NCBI GenBank assembly: GCA_009744235.1
Contig: WPHV01000004.1
Span: 310,001 to 374,000 of the forward strand
From: Gillisella vitis
Lineage (GTDB): Bacteria > Pseudomonadota > Alphaproteobacteria > Rhizobiales > Rhizobiaceae
Direction of reading: 5' to 3'
Length of the DNA: 64,000 nt
The stretch's first letter is position 1, and each line of letters starts with the position of its first letter. The position numbers and the translations under genes are program-made. Positions 10,425 through 19,721 of this stretch are shown piece after piece. The notes below the pieces were generated by a model, which was not told where the DNA came from, searched no databases, and was given only the letters and a program-made list of their open reading frames with translations.

Positions 10425-11581
10425 TCCCGTCCCGCTGGCTGGGGTGTTGATCGGTATTTCGTCTGCTTGTGGAGGCAAAGGGCGTTTTCAGGTTGGGCGG
10501 CATCTAGCGACGGCGCCCCTTTCATGTGGATCCTCATATCTGTCTCACGCGCTCCCATGACCGAGGCGATCTTTGGCCATTGCCGCTCGAAAGCCTCGAC
10601 GCAGGCAGGATCGAAATGACGACCCTTTTCGCACCTGATGTGATCCAGCGCGTCTTGCAGCGACCAGGCCGGCTTGTAGGCACGGGGCGAGCACAAAGCG
10701 TCGAACACGTCCGCGAGCGCGACAATGCGCGCTTCCAGCGGAATTTCCCGCCCAGACAATCCCTTGGGATAGCCCGTTCCATCCCATTTCTCATGATGAC
10801 CGCCAGCAATCCGCTCGGCGACCCGCAAGAGATCGGAGGTCCCGTTCTCCAGAATCTTGACGCCGATATCGACATGCCTGCGCATCATGTCCCGTTCGCT
10901 GTCGGTCAACCGACCGGGCTTGGACAGAACACCATCGGGAATACCGATCTTGCCGACATCGTGCAGCGGAGCCGCCAGATAGATCTTGCGCTGCCGGTCC
11001 TCGTCCAGCCCAAGATCCTGCGCCAGCAGCCTGGAGATCTGCGCCACACGCGAGACATGATCGCCGGTTTCCCCGTCGCGATATTCCATGGCTCGGGCCA
11101 GACGCCAGATCAGTTCCTCTTCGCTGGCAACAAGTGCCGCGGATTTCGCCGTCACGGCAGCAGCAAGACCATCAGCCCGCAACGACAGTTCCACCTGGGC
11201 ACGCCGCAGGCTCAAAAGGTTACGCGCACGGGCCTTCAGCTCAACCGGATCGGCGGATTTACGCAAAAAATCCGTCGCCCCGGCTTCCAGTGCATTCAAG
11301 CAGATCGCCGTTTCGGTTTCCGAAGTGATCATCAAAATCGGCACCAGCTCATAGTTTGGCATGGCCCGCAAAGCGGTAATCACCTCGATACCCGAGCGCT
11401 TTGGCATATTGTAATCCACCAGCACCAGGTCGAATTGCCGGGTCTCACAAACGCGAATTGCGTCCTCGGGATCGGCGAAGGTCTCCACCTCCAGACCCGT
11501 AATTTCAAGGAGTTCCAGACGCAGTGCCAGCAATGTGGATCGGCTGTCGTCTATCACAACGGCATGCAAGGGAAGCTCCAT
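10421..11581 (-). CDS. Response regulator with HD-GYP cyclic-di-GMP phosphodiesterase domain
   Basis: 386 residues from the ATG at 11581. The frame continues to a TTG at 11641, but that stretch reads as a Cys/His-rich non-domain segment. Receiver domain 1-125: Asp11-Asp12, phospho-Asp56 (VLVDYNMPK), Lys108. A helical linker follows, then an HD-GYP domain with the metal-binding HD at 207-208 (PLHDVGKIGIPD), downstream HH (GGHHEKWDGTGYPKG) and the GYP signature at 270-272. HD-GYP proteins hydrolyse cyclic-di-GMP to pGpG or GMP. As the first gene of the chemotaxis operon it probably links CheA phosphorylation to c-di-GMP turnover. The C-terminal 40 residues show no known domain. Confidence 0.92.
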   Translation of the reverse strand: MELPLHAVVIDDSRSTLLALRLELLEITGLEVETFADPEDAIRVCETRQFDLVLVDYNMPKRSGIEVITALRAMPNYELVPILMITSETETAICLNALEAGATDFLRKSADPVELKARARNLLSLRRAQVELSLRADGLAAAVTAKSAALVASEEELIWRLARAMEYRDGETGDHVSRVAQISRLLAQDLGLDEDRQRKIYLAAPLHDVGKIGIPDGVLSKPGRLTDSERDMMRRHVDIGVKILENGTSDLLRVAERIAGGHHEKWDGTGYPKGLSGREIPLEARIVALADVFDALCSPRAYKPAWSLQDALDHIRCEKGRHFDPACVEAFERQWPKIASVMGARETDMRIHMKGAPSLDAAQPENALCLHKQTKYRSTPQPAGRE

Positions 11582-11998
11582 TCCGCCATGACGGCTTGGA
11601 CAGGCAAGGTGACATGCGCATGTTCCCATGCGATGTGACAAGCCATCTCAAGCACTGTTAATATCTGTGAATTTTTTGGGACCATTCCGCATCATGCGGG
11701 GAGCGAATTCTGGAACATCGTGGCAAAGCCATCAATATTTCCAGGTTTCTGAAACGAATTCTCACGTTAGTAAGTTAAGATAGAGCTAACACTGTTAGGC
11801 CACAACTATATTTAATTGATAGCTCTAATAAGCCATAGGATTTTGGGGTTTATTAACGCGTTGTTTTCGTTGATTCATCCCATATTTTTTTGACAAAAAA
11901 CAACCAATGGGCGTAAAAAACTTCCTGCCGTCAATAGATCAAATGCCCCGAAAACAGACAGGATCAGACCCGCCAATTTTGGCATACCATATTTTGCA
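11582..11998. other. AT-rich intergenic region, probable promoter region of the chemotaxis operon
   Basis: 417 bases without a gene, clearly more AT-rich than its surroundings. It holds a perfect 13-base palindrome, CCGCATCATGCGG, at 11687-11699, about 100 bases before the first operon gene. It also holds an 8-base inverted repeat, TAGAGCTA at 11781-11788 with TAGCTCTA at 11820-11827. Either could be an operator. A string of T and A around 11883-11925 lies on the far side, beyond the end of the flavoprotein gene. No RNA gene recognised. Confidence 0.5.
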
Positions 11999-13219
11999 TC
12001 AACCACCTGCATCATCGGTGAGCCAGCGAATCACGCCAACCGCCACCGCACGCCCGGTGGCAAGACAGGCGGTCAACAAATAGCCACCGGTTGGCGCTTC
12101 CCAGTCCAGCATTTCGCCAGCGACGAACAGGCCAGGCCGGTCCACCAACATGTAACTGTTGTCGATCCCACTCCAGTCGATGCCACCTGCTGAGGAAATC
12201 GCTTCCGCCAGCGGTCTTGGCCGCAGCAACGGCACCGGCAAAGCCTTGATGAGACCCGCAAGCGACTTGGCATCCCGGGTGGCGATATCGGGCATCACCT
12301 CCCGCAACAGCGCCGCCTTGACGCCATCCAGCGAGGACGCCTTGCGAAGCCTGGTCGAGAAGCTGGCCTTTGCGGGTTGACGGGCGAGATCCTCCACCAG
12401 TTTTTCAAGCCGCTTGCCTGGTGCAAGATCGAGCAGAAGCTCTGCCTTGCCATGATGGTGAAGATCATCGCGCAGGGCTGCCGCATGGGCATAGACCAGG
12501 CTGCCCTCGATACCATGCCGGGAAATGACGAATTCGCCCTGACTCTGACCCGACGTAGACGTGGCGACAACCGATTTGATCGGCTGACCGGCAAACCTTT
12601 CACGGAACACATCGCTCCAGGCGACGTCGAAGCCGCAATTGGCAGGCTTGAAATCCGTGACCGCAACGCCGATGTCCCGTAGCCACGGCACCCAGGAAGC
12701 ATCCGAACCTAACCGTGGCCAACTTGCCCCACCCAGCGCCAACACCACGGCATCTGCCATAACAGTGACATCGCCATCCGGCGTTGCAAACCGATAGCCA
12801 TTTTTGGAAAAGCCGGTCCAGCGATGCCGGGTGCGGATCATCACGCCCCGATCCTGCAATGCCTTGATCCAGGCCCGAAGCAGTGGCGAGGCCTTCATTG
12901 CCTTTGGAAAGACCCGGCCCGAAGAGCCGATGAAGGTCTCCGTTCCAAGATCAGCCGCCCAGGCGCGCACATCATCCGGCGTAAAATCATCGAGAGCTGC
13001 CTTTAAATGGCCTCCTGCCTTCCCGAAGCGGCTCGAAAACCGCGCATACTCTTCGGAATGGGTGATATTCAGCCCGGATTTGCCGGCCAGAAGAAATTTC
13101 CGGGCCAGGGTCGGCATCGCCTCGTAGATCGTTACGGTCAAACCAGCCCGCGAAAGACAATCAGCCGCCATCAGGCCCGCAGGCCCCCCGCCGATGATCG
13201 CAACTGTCTTGCCTGTCAT
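11999..13219 (-). CDS. TIGR03862/HI0933-type FAD-dependent flavoprotein
   Basis: 406 residues from the ATG at 13219, preceded by AAGGGA; 15 extra in-frame codons upstream are discounted. The N-terminal dinucleotide fold KTVAIIGGGPAGLMAADCL binds FAD; ARKFLLAGKSGLNITHSEE (about 37-55) is the signature of the HI0933/BaiN/YhiN flavoprotein family. A C-terminal FAD loop, MLVDRPGLFVAGEMLDWEAP, followed by GGYLLTACLATGRAV closes the protein. Substrate is unknown for this subgroup. It stands between the chemotaxis operon and putA on the same strand, with 67 nt between the putA stop and this start, so it may be co-transcribed with putA. Confidence 0.85.
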   Translation of the reverse strand: MTGKTVAIIGGGPAGLMAADCLSRAGLTVTIYEAMPTLARKFLLAGKSGLNITHSEEYARFSSRFGKAGGHLKAALDDFTPDDVRAWAADLGTETFIGSSGRVFPKAMKASPLLRAWIKALQDRGVMIRTRHRWTGFSKNGYRFATPDGDVTVMADAVVLALGGASWPRLGSDASWVPWLRDIGVAVTDFKPANCGFDVAWSDVFRERFAGQPIKSVVATSTSGQSQGEFVISRHGIEGSLVYAHAAALRDDLHHHGKAELLLDLAPGKRLEKLVEDLARQPAKASFSTRLRKASSLDGVKAALLREVMPDIATRDAKSLAGLIKALPVPLLRPRPLAEAISSAGGIDWSGIDNSYMLVDRPGLFVAGEMLDWEAPTGGYLLTACLATGRAVAVGVIRWLTDDAGG

Positions 13220-13286
13220 GCCCGTCCCTTGCTTTCGAATATCAGGCGTTTTTGGGCAAAGCACAGGTTAAAAGCAAGCGGAACCC

Positions 13287-16200
13287 TCAACCGATTGCCA
13301 TCAGGCTGGCATTGCCTCCGGCGGCAGCCGTATTGGTGGACACCGAAACCTCCTCGACCAGCCAGTTTAGGCAATAGGCATCATCAACACCAGGTTTCTT
13401 AGCTAGCTCATCACTTGAAGCCGCCTGGGTCAAGACCAGCGGGCCAGGCAGTGCGGCGATTGCTTTTACCTGCTCGATGATCTGCTCACCCTCCCCTTCC
13501 AGCAATGCGCCTGCGAACGGACCAGCCTCAGCCCAGTCTGACCTTGCGACAAAGCGGATACGGGCAAGCATCCTATCCGGCAGGCTCGCAAGCCCATCAT
13601 GAACGCCCGCGCTTGTATCGACCATCATGCTGTTGCCCGTCGCCAGAGCGCTGGCCACTTGCCGGTAAAGCCCCTGCCTGGTGCGGGGCAGCAGCAGAAT
13701 AGTGCCACGCGAATGCAACACATAAAGGTTGCGTTCGCCGACTGGCCCAGGCAGATCCTGAACCAACCCGACAGCGGAATGGCTTCCGAGGCTGCGCGCT
13801 GCCTCAGCCGCTGCCGTTTCACCCTGCTCGTCAAGCCATTTGGCAAAATCCAGCAGGCCCGGATCGACATGAACCGAACTATGCTGTGGCGGCACCGGCG
13901 GCTTTTCAACCAGACGGCCCAGGTAGAGCGGCCCGCCAGCCTTCGGCCCGGTGCCGGAAAGGCCACGGCCACCGAACGGCTGTACGCCCACCACCGCACC
14001 AATGACATTGCGGTTGATGTAGAGATTGCCCGCCTTCACCCTGGATGTCACATGGGCAATGGTCTCATCCAGCCGTGTATGCAGGCCGAAGGTCAGGCCA
14101 TAGCCGGTGGCATTGATCTGGTCGATCAGACGATCGAGATCGTTGCGCCGGTAGCGCAGCACATGCAGGACCGGCCCAAATACTTCCCGCTCAAGATCGG
14201 ACAATGCGCCGATCTCGATGATGGTCGGTGCAACGAAGGTGCCGTGATCGGTACCCTCGCCTGCGCCGATCTGCTCCACCGCCTTGCCCTTGGCGCGCAT
14301 GGCGTCAATATGCGCCTCGATCACGCCCTTGGCCTCGGCGGTAATCACCGGGCCGATATCCGTGGACAGCCGGTCGGTGCGGCCCAAGGTCAGTTCATGC
14401 AGTGCGCCTTTCAGCATGGCAAGAATGCGATCCGCCACCTCCTCCTGAAGGCACAGAACCCTGAGCGCCGAACACCGCTGACCGGCGCTGTCGAAGGCAG
14501 ACGCAATCACATCCGCCACCACCTGTTCGGCAAGCGCCGAGGAATCGACGATCATCGCGTTCTGTCCGCCGGTCTCGGCAATCAGCGGGATCGGCTTGCC
14601 ATTGGCCAGCAAACGCCCGGCAAGCTCGCTCTGGATCAGCTTGGCGACCTCGGTCGAGCCGGTAAACATCACGCCCGCCACCTGCGGCGAGGCAACCAGC
14701 GCCGCCCCGATCCGCCCGTCGCCTGGCAGAAGCTGGAGGGCGGCACCGGGGACACCCGCCTGATGCAGGAGGCGCACGGCCTCAGCGGCAATCAGCGGTG
14801 TTTCCTCGGCGGGCTTGGCCAGAACCGGATTGCCTGCCACCAGCGCTGCCGCCACCTGTCCGGTGAAAATCGCCAGCGGAAAATTCCAGGGGCTGATGCA
14901 GACAATCGGCCCCAGCGGCGCATGTACCGGTCCCAGGGTGCGACGCGCTTGCTCGGCGTAGTAGCGCAGAAAGTCGATGGCCTCGCGCACTTCGGCAATC
15001 GCATTGGCCGCCGATTTGCCCGCCTCGCGCATGATCAGCCCCAGTAGAACCGGCAACCGCGCCTGCATCAGGTCGGCAGCCTCGTCCAGCATCCGCGCCC
15101 GCTCCAAAGGCACCGTCTGCGCCCAGGTATGCGCATGAAGCGCGGCATCGGCCACCGCCTGGCGAGCCTCTTCCTCGGTTGCTTCCCTGATACTGCCGAC
15201 CACATCACGGTGGTCGCCGGGATTAACGACGGGACGGACAGGCCCGGCACTTGTCCCCGCGATCAAAGCGGGCACCGCATCCCAAGACCCGAGAGCGGTT
15301 TGGCGCAGGGTCTCGCCAAGCGCCTGCAACACAGCTTCATTGGTAAGATCAAGGCCTGCGGAGTTTTTACGGCCTTCGAAAAGATCGGCGGGCAAGGCAA
15401 TCCTGTCATGCTTTGCACCCGGCTGCGCCATGGCGAGCACGGTTTCGGTCGGATCGGCAATCAACTCGTCCACTGAGACAGTCGGATCGGCGATGCGGTT
15501 GACGAAGGAAGAATTGGCGCCATTTTCCAACAGGCGGCGCACCAGATAGGCCAGCAGCGTCTCATGCGTGCCCACAGGCGCGTAGATCCGGCAGGGGCGA
15601 TCCAGCTTCGCTTTGCCCACGACTTCGTCGTAGAGCGGCTCTCCCATGCCATGCAGGCACTGAAACTCGTAGGAACCGGTTTTGAAATCCGGACCGGCCA
15701 GATGATAGATCGCCGCCAGCGTCTGGGCATTGTGGGTGGCAAATTGCGGAAAGATCGCATCCCGCGCCGCCAGCAGCTTTTTGGCGCAGGCGATATAGGA
15801 CACGTCGGTGTGAACCTTGCGGGTATAGACCGGAAAATCCTCCAGCCCATCGACCTGCGCCCGCTTGATCTCGGCATCCCAATAGGCCCCCTTGACCAGC
15901 CGCACCATGATCCGGCGCTCAGCACGGTGGGCAAGATCAATGATGAAATCCAACACGAAGGGGCAGCGCTTGCCATAGGCCTGCACCACGAAGCCCATGC
16001 CATCCCAGCCCGACAAGGCGGGATCGAGGCAGAGGTCTTCCAGCAGATCCAGCGAGAGTTCCAGCCGGTCGGCCTCTTCGGCATCGATATTGAGGCCAAT
16101 ATCATACTGCTTGGCCAGCAGCGCCAGCGCTTTGACCTGTGGCAGCAATTCGCTCATCACCCGCTCGGCCTTGGTGCGGCTGTAGCGAGGATGCAGGGCT

Positions 16201-17006
16201 GACAGCTTGATGGAAATGCCCGGACCATCATAAATGCCGCGCCCCGCCGAAGCCTTGCCGATGGCATGGATGGCCTGCTGATAATCCCGGAAATACCGCG
16301 CCGCATCGCCAGCCGTGGTCGCTGCCTCGCCCAGCATGTCGTAGGAATAGCGAAAGCCCCTGTCTTCCAGCGGGCGGGCGCGTTTCAGCGCCTCCTCGAT
16401 GGTTTCGCCGGTGACAAACTGCTCCCCCATCATCCGCATGGCCATATCGACACCCCGGCGAATGACCGGCTCACCACACCGGGCAATCAGCCGGGTCAAA
16501 GCTGCCGAAAGACCGCGATCATTGACGGTCGAGGTCAGCTTGCCAGTCACCACCAGTCCCCAGGTGGCCGCATTGACGAACAGCGACCGGCCACCGCCAA
16601 GATGGGCTTTCCAATCCCCCTTGGCAATCTTGTCGCGGATCAGCGCATCACGGGTGGCGTGGTCGGGAATGCGCAGCAGCGCTTCGGCGAGGCACATCAG
16701 TGCCACCCCTTCCTGGCTGGACAGCGAATATTCATGCACCAGCCCTTCAACGCCGCTGCCCCTGTGCTTGGCGCGCAGGGCTTCGATCAATGTGCGGGCG
16801 GTATCCTCAACGGCCCGGCGCATCGCATCCGGCAAGCGTGCGGCCTCCAGCAGCGGTGCCAGGCATTCCGGTTCTGGGCGGCGATAGGCAGCCGTAATCG
16901 CCTGGCGCAAAGGGCTTGGTTGACGCAGCGGCGGCGCGAAAGCGGCAAAGATTGGATCTGGAGAGGATGAAACGGCCTGCGATGCGACGGAAACGGTCTG
17001 GTTCAT
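13287..17006 (-). CDS. putA: Bifunctional proline dehydrogenase / pyrroline-5-carboxylate dehydrogenase PutA
   Basis: 1239 residues. It oxidises proline to glutamate in two linked steps, with FAD in the first domain and NAD in the second. The proline dehydrogenase barrel (about 150-470) shows [20 protein letters not shown] and [16 protein letters not shown]. The aldehyde dehydrogenase domain (about 580-1050) shows the catalytic Glu in [11 protein letters not shown] and the catalytic Cys in [16 protein letters not shown]-terminal extension of about 150 residues is typical of long PutA. The N-terminal ribbon-helix-helix DNA-binding domain of enterobacterial PutA is missing, so it should not regulate its own gene; the divergent Lrp-type gene can do that. 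ATG at 17006 has AGGA 8 nt upstream; an adjacent GTG precedes it. Confidence 0.96.
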   Translation of the reverse strand: MNQTVSVASQAVSSSPDPIFAAFAPPLRQPSPLRQAITAAYRRPEPECLAPLLEAARLPDAMRRAVEDTARTLIEALRAKHRGSGVEGLVHEYSLSSQEGVALMCLAEALLRIPDHATRDALIRDKIAKGDWKAHLGGGRSLFVNAATWGLVVTGKLTSTVNDRGLSAALTRLIARCGEPVIRRGVDMAMRMMGEQFVTGETIEEALKRARPLEDRGFRYSYDMLGEAATTAGDAARYFRDYQQAIHAIGKASAGRGIYDGPGISIKLSALHPRYSRTKAERVMSELLPQVKALALLAKQYDIGLNIDAEEADRLELSLDLLEDLCLDPALSGWDGMGFVVQAYGKRCPFVLDFIIDLAHRAERRIMVRLVKGAYWDAEIKRAQVDGLEDFPVYTRKVHTDVSYIACAKKLLAARDAIFPQFATHNAQTLAAIYHLAGPDFKTGSYEFQCLHGMGEPLYDEVVGKAKLDRPCRIYAPVGTHETLLAYLVRRLLENGANSSFVNRIADPTVSVDELIADPTETVLAMAQPGAKHDRIALPADLFEGRKNSAGLDLTNEAVLQALGETLRQTALGSWDAVPALIAGTSAGPVRPVVNPGDHRDVVGSIREATEEEARQAVADAALHAHTWAQTVPLERARMLDEAADLMQARLPVLLGLIMREAGKSAANAIAEVREAIDFLRYYAEQARRTLGPVHAPLGPIVCISPWNFPLAIFTGQVAAALVAGNPVLAKPAEETPLIAAEAVRLLHQAGVPGAALQLLPGDGRIGAALVASPQVAGVMFTGSTEVAKLIQSELAGRLLANGKPIPLIAETGGQNAMIVDSSALAEQVVADVIASAFDSAGQRCSALRVLCLQEEVADRILAMLKGALHELTLGRTDRLSTDIGPVITAEAKGVIEAHIDAMRAKGKAVEQIGAGEGTDHGTFVAPTIIEIGALSDLEREVFGPVLHVLRYRRNDLDRLIDQINATGYGLTFGLHTRLDETIAHVTSRVKAGNLYINRNVIGAVVGVQPFGGRGLSGTGPKAGGPLYLGRLVEKPPVPPQHSSVHVDPGLLDFAKWLDEQGETAAAEAARSLGSHSAVGLVQDLPGPVGERNLYVLHSRGTILLLPRTRQGLYRQVASALATGNSMMVDTSAGVHDGLASLPDRMLARIRFVARSDWAEAGPFAGALLEGEGEQIIEQVKAIAALPGPLVLTQAASSDELAKKPGVDDAYCLNWLVEEVSVSTNTAAAGGNASLMAIG

Positions 17007-17078
17007 CACTGTTATCCTGGCTCGATGGAGATTTTTGCAATGACCGGATCATACCATGGGGCCAATAAAATCAGCGAA

Positions 17079-17090
17079 CTTGAATTCAAG
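17079..17090. promoter_or_regulatory. 12-bp perfect palindrome in the putA-putR divergent promoter region
   Basis: CTTGAATTCAAG sits midway in the 130-bp gap between the divergent putA and Lrp-type regulator genes and is flanked on both sides by GGCCAAT-like sequence. Position and symmetry suit an operator for the adjacent regulator. This is inference; Lrp-type sites are degenerate. Confidence 0.45.
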
Positions 17091-17136
17091 GCCAATCTAG
17101 GTAAATTCTCTAAAAAACCGCAGTTTTTCAGGAAAT

Positions 17137-17610
17137 ATGATGGCAAAAATTGAATCGGACAGTGGGATCGACCAATTCGACATGAAAATTGTCGAGGCGC
17201 TGTCGCAGGATGGCCGCATGTCGATTACCGACTTGTCCGAACGGGTCGGACTGTCGAAAACACCCTGCCAGGTGCGACTGAAACGGCTGATGGACGAAGG
17301 CTATATTCTCGGCTTCCGCGCCGTGCTGGATGCCCGCAAATTCGGCCTTGATCACATCGCCTTCGCCGAAGTGAAGCTGTCCGACACCCGTGAAACGGCA
17401 TTGACGGAATTCAACGCGGCGGTCCGCAAGATCCGGGAAGTGGAGGAGTGCCATATGATCGCCGGCGCCTTCGACTATCTGTTGAAGGTGCGCACCGGCG
17501 ATATCCGTCGCTATCGGCAGGTTCTGGGTGAGAAGATCTCCAGCTTGCCGCATGTGGCGAGCACATCGACCTTCGTCGTCATGCAGGCGGTCAAAGAATA
17601 TGGGCGGTAA
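17137..17610 (+). CDS. putR: Lrp/AsnC-family regulator of proline catabolism (PutR)
   Basis: 157 residues. An N-terminal winged helix-turn-helix (about 10-65; LSQDGRMSITDLSERVGLSK) is followed by an AsnC ligand-binding RAM domain (about 75-150; VEECHMIAGAFDYLLKVRTG). Divergent placement 130 bp from putA matches the alphaproteobacterial PutR arrangement, where the regulator activates putA in response to proline. Two adjacent ATG codons (17137 and 17140) are possible; TCAGGA lies just ahead, and the second has the better spacing. The name rests on family plus neighbour, not on residues specific to PutR. Confidence 0.88.
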   Translation: MMAKIESDSGIDQFDMKIVEALSQDGRMSITDLSERVGLSKTPCQVRLKRLMDEGYILGFRAVLDARKFGLDHIAFAEVKLSDTRETALTEFNAAVRKIREVEECHMIAGAFDYLLKVRTGDIRRYRQVLGEKISSLPHVASTSTFVVMQAVKEYGR

Positions 17611-17637
17611 ACGGTTTTGTCTTGCCGACCCTGCCCA

Positions 17638-17802
17638 TCAATGCACGGTGCCGGGCTGCGGATGGCTGTCGTCGAGAATGCGATAGACTTCGTAAAGGGC
17701 CTTGACGAGGACATCGGTGAGCGAATCGATTTCCTGGCTCAGAACCAGAGCCGCCAGATTGGAGGTTTCGATGGTCGCTTCCGGTTCAAAATCGTCAGAC
17801 AT
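17638..17802 (-). CDS. Small acidic conserved-looking protein of unknown function
   Basis: 54 residues from the ATG at 17802, with AGGATAGG just upstream. Strongly acidic N-terminus (MSDDFEPEATIET), then one amphipathic helix (LAALVLSQEIDSLTDVLVKALYEVYRIL), then a short HPQPGTVH tail. No signal peptide, membrane segment or recognised motif. It faces putR tail to tail with a 27-bp gap. Composition and codon use are like the neighbours, which supports it being real; function unknown. Confidence 0.6.
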   Translation of the reverse strand: MSDDFEPEATIETSNLAALVLSQEIDSLTDVLVKALYEVYRILDDSHPQPGTVH

Positions 17803-17918
17803 AGGCCTATCCTGTTTCCCCGGGATCATCCCGGCTTTCCGTTGGCGGCGACCAACGTCATCATGACGCGAAAAGACGCCGCAACACTGTCATTTTCTGC
17901 GGAGTTCGACCGGGTCAG

Positions 17919-18024
17919 CCTACAGCGCCGTGCGTTTTATAAAACGCACAAAGCATGCTGTAATACTTTGATTCTGCTTCATAATTTTCTCCTTAAATCG
18001 ACTCCGATTTATGGAATTATGCAG
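17919..18024. repeat. RIME1-like palindromic intergenic element
   Basis: About 106 bases made of two palindromes. The first holds the perfect 20-base palindrome GTGCGTTTTATAAAACGCAC inside outer arms CTACAGC/GCTGTA. The second pairs TAAATCG with CGATTTA inside outer arms CTGC.TCATAATT/AATTATG.CAG. Size and two-palindrome layout match, from memory, the Rhizobium-specific intergenic mosaic element RIME1, found in many copies in rhizobial genomes. The 402-base gap between 17803 and 18204 holds nothing else recognised. Confidence 0.7.
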
Positions 18025-18204
18025 CAGGTGTGCAGTCAAACTGCCGGATCAAAGCCTAAAACCCGAGCCAGATCTCCTAGCTCTCCCTGACAACTTTAAA
18101 AGCCGTCGCTTGCGTGGGACTGGATCGTCTCCTTTTTTCTGATTAGCCGCTGTCGCGGCACCCATCGGCCTTTTCTTGCGACTCAAATCACGTCACAAAA
18201 GGCG

Positions 18205-18905
18205 ATGTTTACCCTTCCCGGCCTACACAGCTATGAACAGGAGATCAAGAAGAGCCGGTTTCGCGCCACCGCTTTTCCGATCTCCCATGAAAATGACATC
18301 CGCCCCCTTCTGGAGGGCCAATCCGATGCTAGAGTTTGTCAGGGAAAAGTGGAGCCCGGTTTTCCCGAAAAGACAAACGAAAACAAGAGTAGCTAGAGTC
18401 TGTCTGGTTCAATCTGAACCTGACAGACTCTAGCGCCAACCACAATTGCTGGGCGTGGCGACTGGGGCAGACCTATCGCTTCAATGACGATGGCGAACCC
18501 TCCGGCACTGCGGGAAAACCGATCCTGCAAGCCATCGACGGCCAGATGCTGGACGGCGTGCTGGTCATCGTTACCCGCTGGTTCGGCGGAATTTTGCTGG
18601 GCAGTGGCGGCCTGATCCGGGCCTATGGCGGCACAGCGGCGCAATGCCTGCGGCAAGCCGAAAAGGTGGAAATCATCAACAGGACCACAAAGGCCATCCG
18701 AATCGGCTTTGCCGATCTTGCGCTGGTCAAGGCCCGGCTTACCGCTATCGCAGATCTGCTTGTCATCAAGGAGAGTTTTATCGATACCGGTGCCGAACTG
18801 ATCATCGCCATCCCGGAGGAACGGCTGGACGCGACCCTCGGCATGCTCAGTGACGTGAGTGCTGGACGAGTTCAGGTGCTCAAGGACGAGATTGGCGCGC
18901 TGTAA
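18205..18905 (+). pseudogene. yigZ: yigZ/IMPACT-family gene, broken by a 101-bp insertion
   Basis: The first part, from the ATG at 18205 (AAAGGCG ahead), encodes MFTLPGLHSYEQEIKKSRFR and on to LLEGQSDA, a YigZ N-terminus. After 18332 the frame runs into inserted DNA and stops at a TAG about 18394. The rest of the gene resumes in another frame at about 18434 with ANHNCWAWRLG, DDGEPSGTAGKPIL and TRWFGGILLGSGGLIRAYG, the most conserved part of the family, through a C-terminal DUF1949-type domain ending EIGAL. Removing 101 bases restores one frame of 200 residues. The family is linked to translation or stress control in other organisms. A shorter product from the ATG at 18546 is possible but would lack the conserved core. 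Confidence 0.88.
18329..18433. mobile_element. Small palindromic insertion element flanked by CTAG
   Basis: The insert is bounded by CTAG at 18329-18332 and CTAG at 18430-18433, a likely 4-bp target duplication. Terminal inverted repeats are CTAGAGTTTGTCAGG and CCTGACAGACTCTAG (one mismatch in 15). The right half is itself a nearly perfect hairpin: CTAGAGTCTGTC and GACAGACTCTAG around GGTTCA-ATC-TGAACC. The left half contains GGGAAAAG and TTTTCCC arms. There is no coding capacity. Such elements are common between genes in Rhizobium/Agrobacterium; here one sits inside a gene. How it moves is unknown. Confidence 0.8.
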
Positions 18906-18921
18906 AGCCGCACGCGCGCCG

Positions 18922-19710
18922 TCAACGGCGGCTATACCACCAATATAAAACCGGACGCACCAGCGAACCAAAACGGGCGAGCAGCAGGAGCGTCATTCCG
19001 AAAAAAATCTCCCGGCGGCCTTTTTGCAACTGGCGAACGATCCGCGCTGCGACGGCATCGGGGCTCCAGGGCTTGACCGTCCCCATAACCCTCTGTGCCT
19101 GAGGCGAGCGCAAGGGCAATTCTGCGGCCAGTTGCGGCGTATCGGTATCGGGCGGAAAACAGATCGCCACCGTCAGCTTCGTGCCAACCGCTTCCATGCG
19201 TAGCGAATCGGCCAGCCCGACCAGCGCCGCCTTGGAGGCGCAATAGGGACCGTAGCCATGCAGACCAATGAATGCGGCCCCAGAGGAAATCAACAGCATG
19301 GTGCCGCCCCGTGCGCTCATCCCCGCCCACAAGACTTTGATGGCGTGGATCGTTCCCATGACATTGATATCGAGTTGCTGGCGTGCATCGGCCACGTCCA
19401 AGGCTTCCATGCTGGCTGGATGCACGATACCGGCGCAGGTGATCAGCAGATTGCAGGGTCCGAAACTATCCTCAGCCGCCAGCAAGGCGACCGACAGAGC
19501 CGGATAATCCGTCACATCCGCTGCATGAAGTCCGATATGTGAAAAACAGGATTGCGGCAGGCTGTTACGGGCCGCTTCAAGCCGTGCCTGCGAACGGGCA
19601 ACAAGACTGACCCTCGACCCAGCCAACAGATAGGCTTTCGCCAAGGCCAGCCCGATCCCGCTCGATCCGCCGGTAATGATCACGTGGCGCGGCGGGATGC
19701 GGCTTTTCAC
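18922..19710 (-). CDS. SDR-family reductase of the 3-ketosphinganine reductase type
   Basis: 262 residues. NADPH-binding TGGSSGIG at 13-20, catalytic Ser142/143, Tyr156 and Lys160 (YCASK). CFPPDTDTPQL (about 188-198) matches the YPPDTDTPG signature of 3-ketodihydrosphingosine reductases and is rare elsewhere in the SDR superfamily. A hydrophobic C-terminus (TLLLLARFGSLVRPVLYWWY) suggests membrane association, also as in that group. It starts 11 nt after the alpha-oxoamine synthase stop, so the two are co-translated. Expected role: reduce the 3-keto group of an amino-ketone made by that synthase to a hydroxyl. Substrate is inferred. Confidence 0.88.
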   Translation of the reverse strand: MKSRIPPRHVIITGGSSGIGLALAKAYLLAGSRVSLVARSQARLEAARNSLPQSCFSHIGLHAADVTDYPALSVALLAAEDSFGPCNLLITCAGIVHPASMEALDVADARQQLDINVMGTIHAIKVLWAGMSARGGTMLLISSGAAFIGLHGYGPYCASKAALVGLADSLRMEAVGTKLTVAICFPPDTDTPQLAAELPLRSPQAQRVMGTVKPWSPDAVAARIVRQLQKGRREIFFGMTLLLLARFGSLVRPVLYWWYSRR

Positions 19711-19721
19711 GCTCTTGTCCT

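Noticed and set aside
17128..17553. Frame antisense to putR
   Set aside because: Shadow of a well-conserved Lrp-type gene; no motif of its own.
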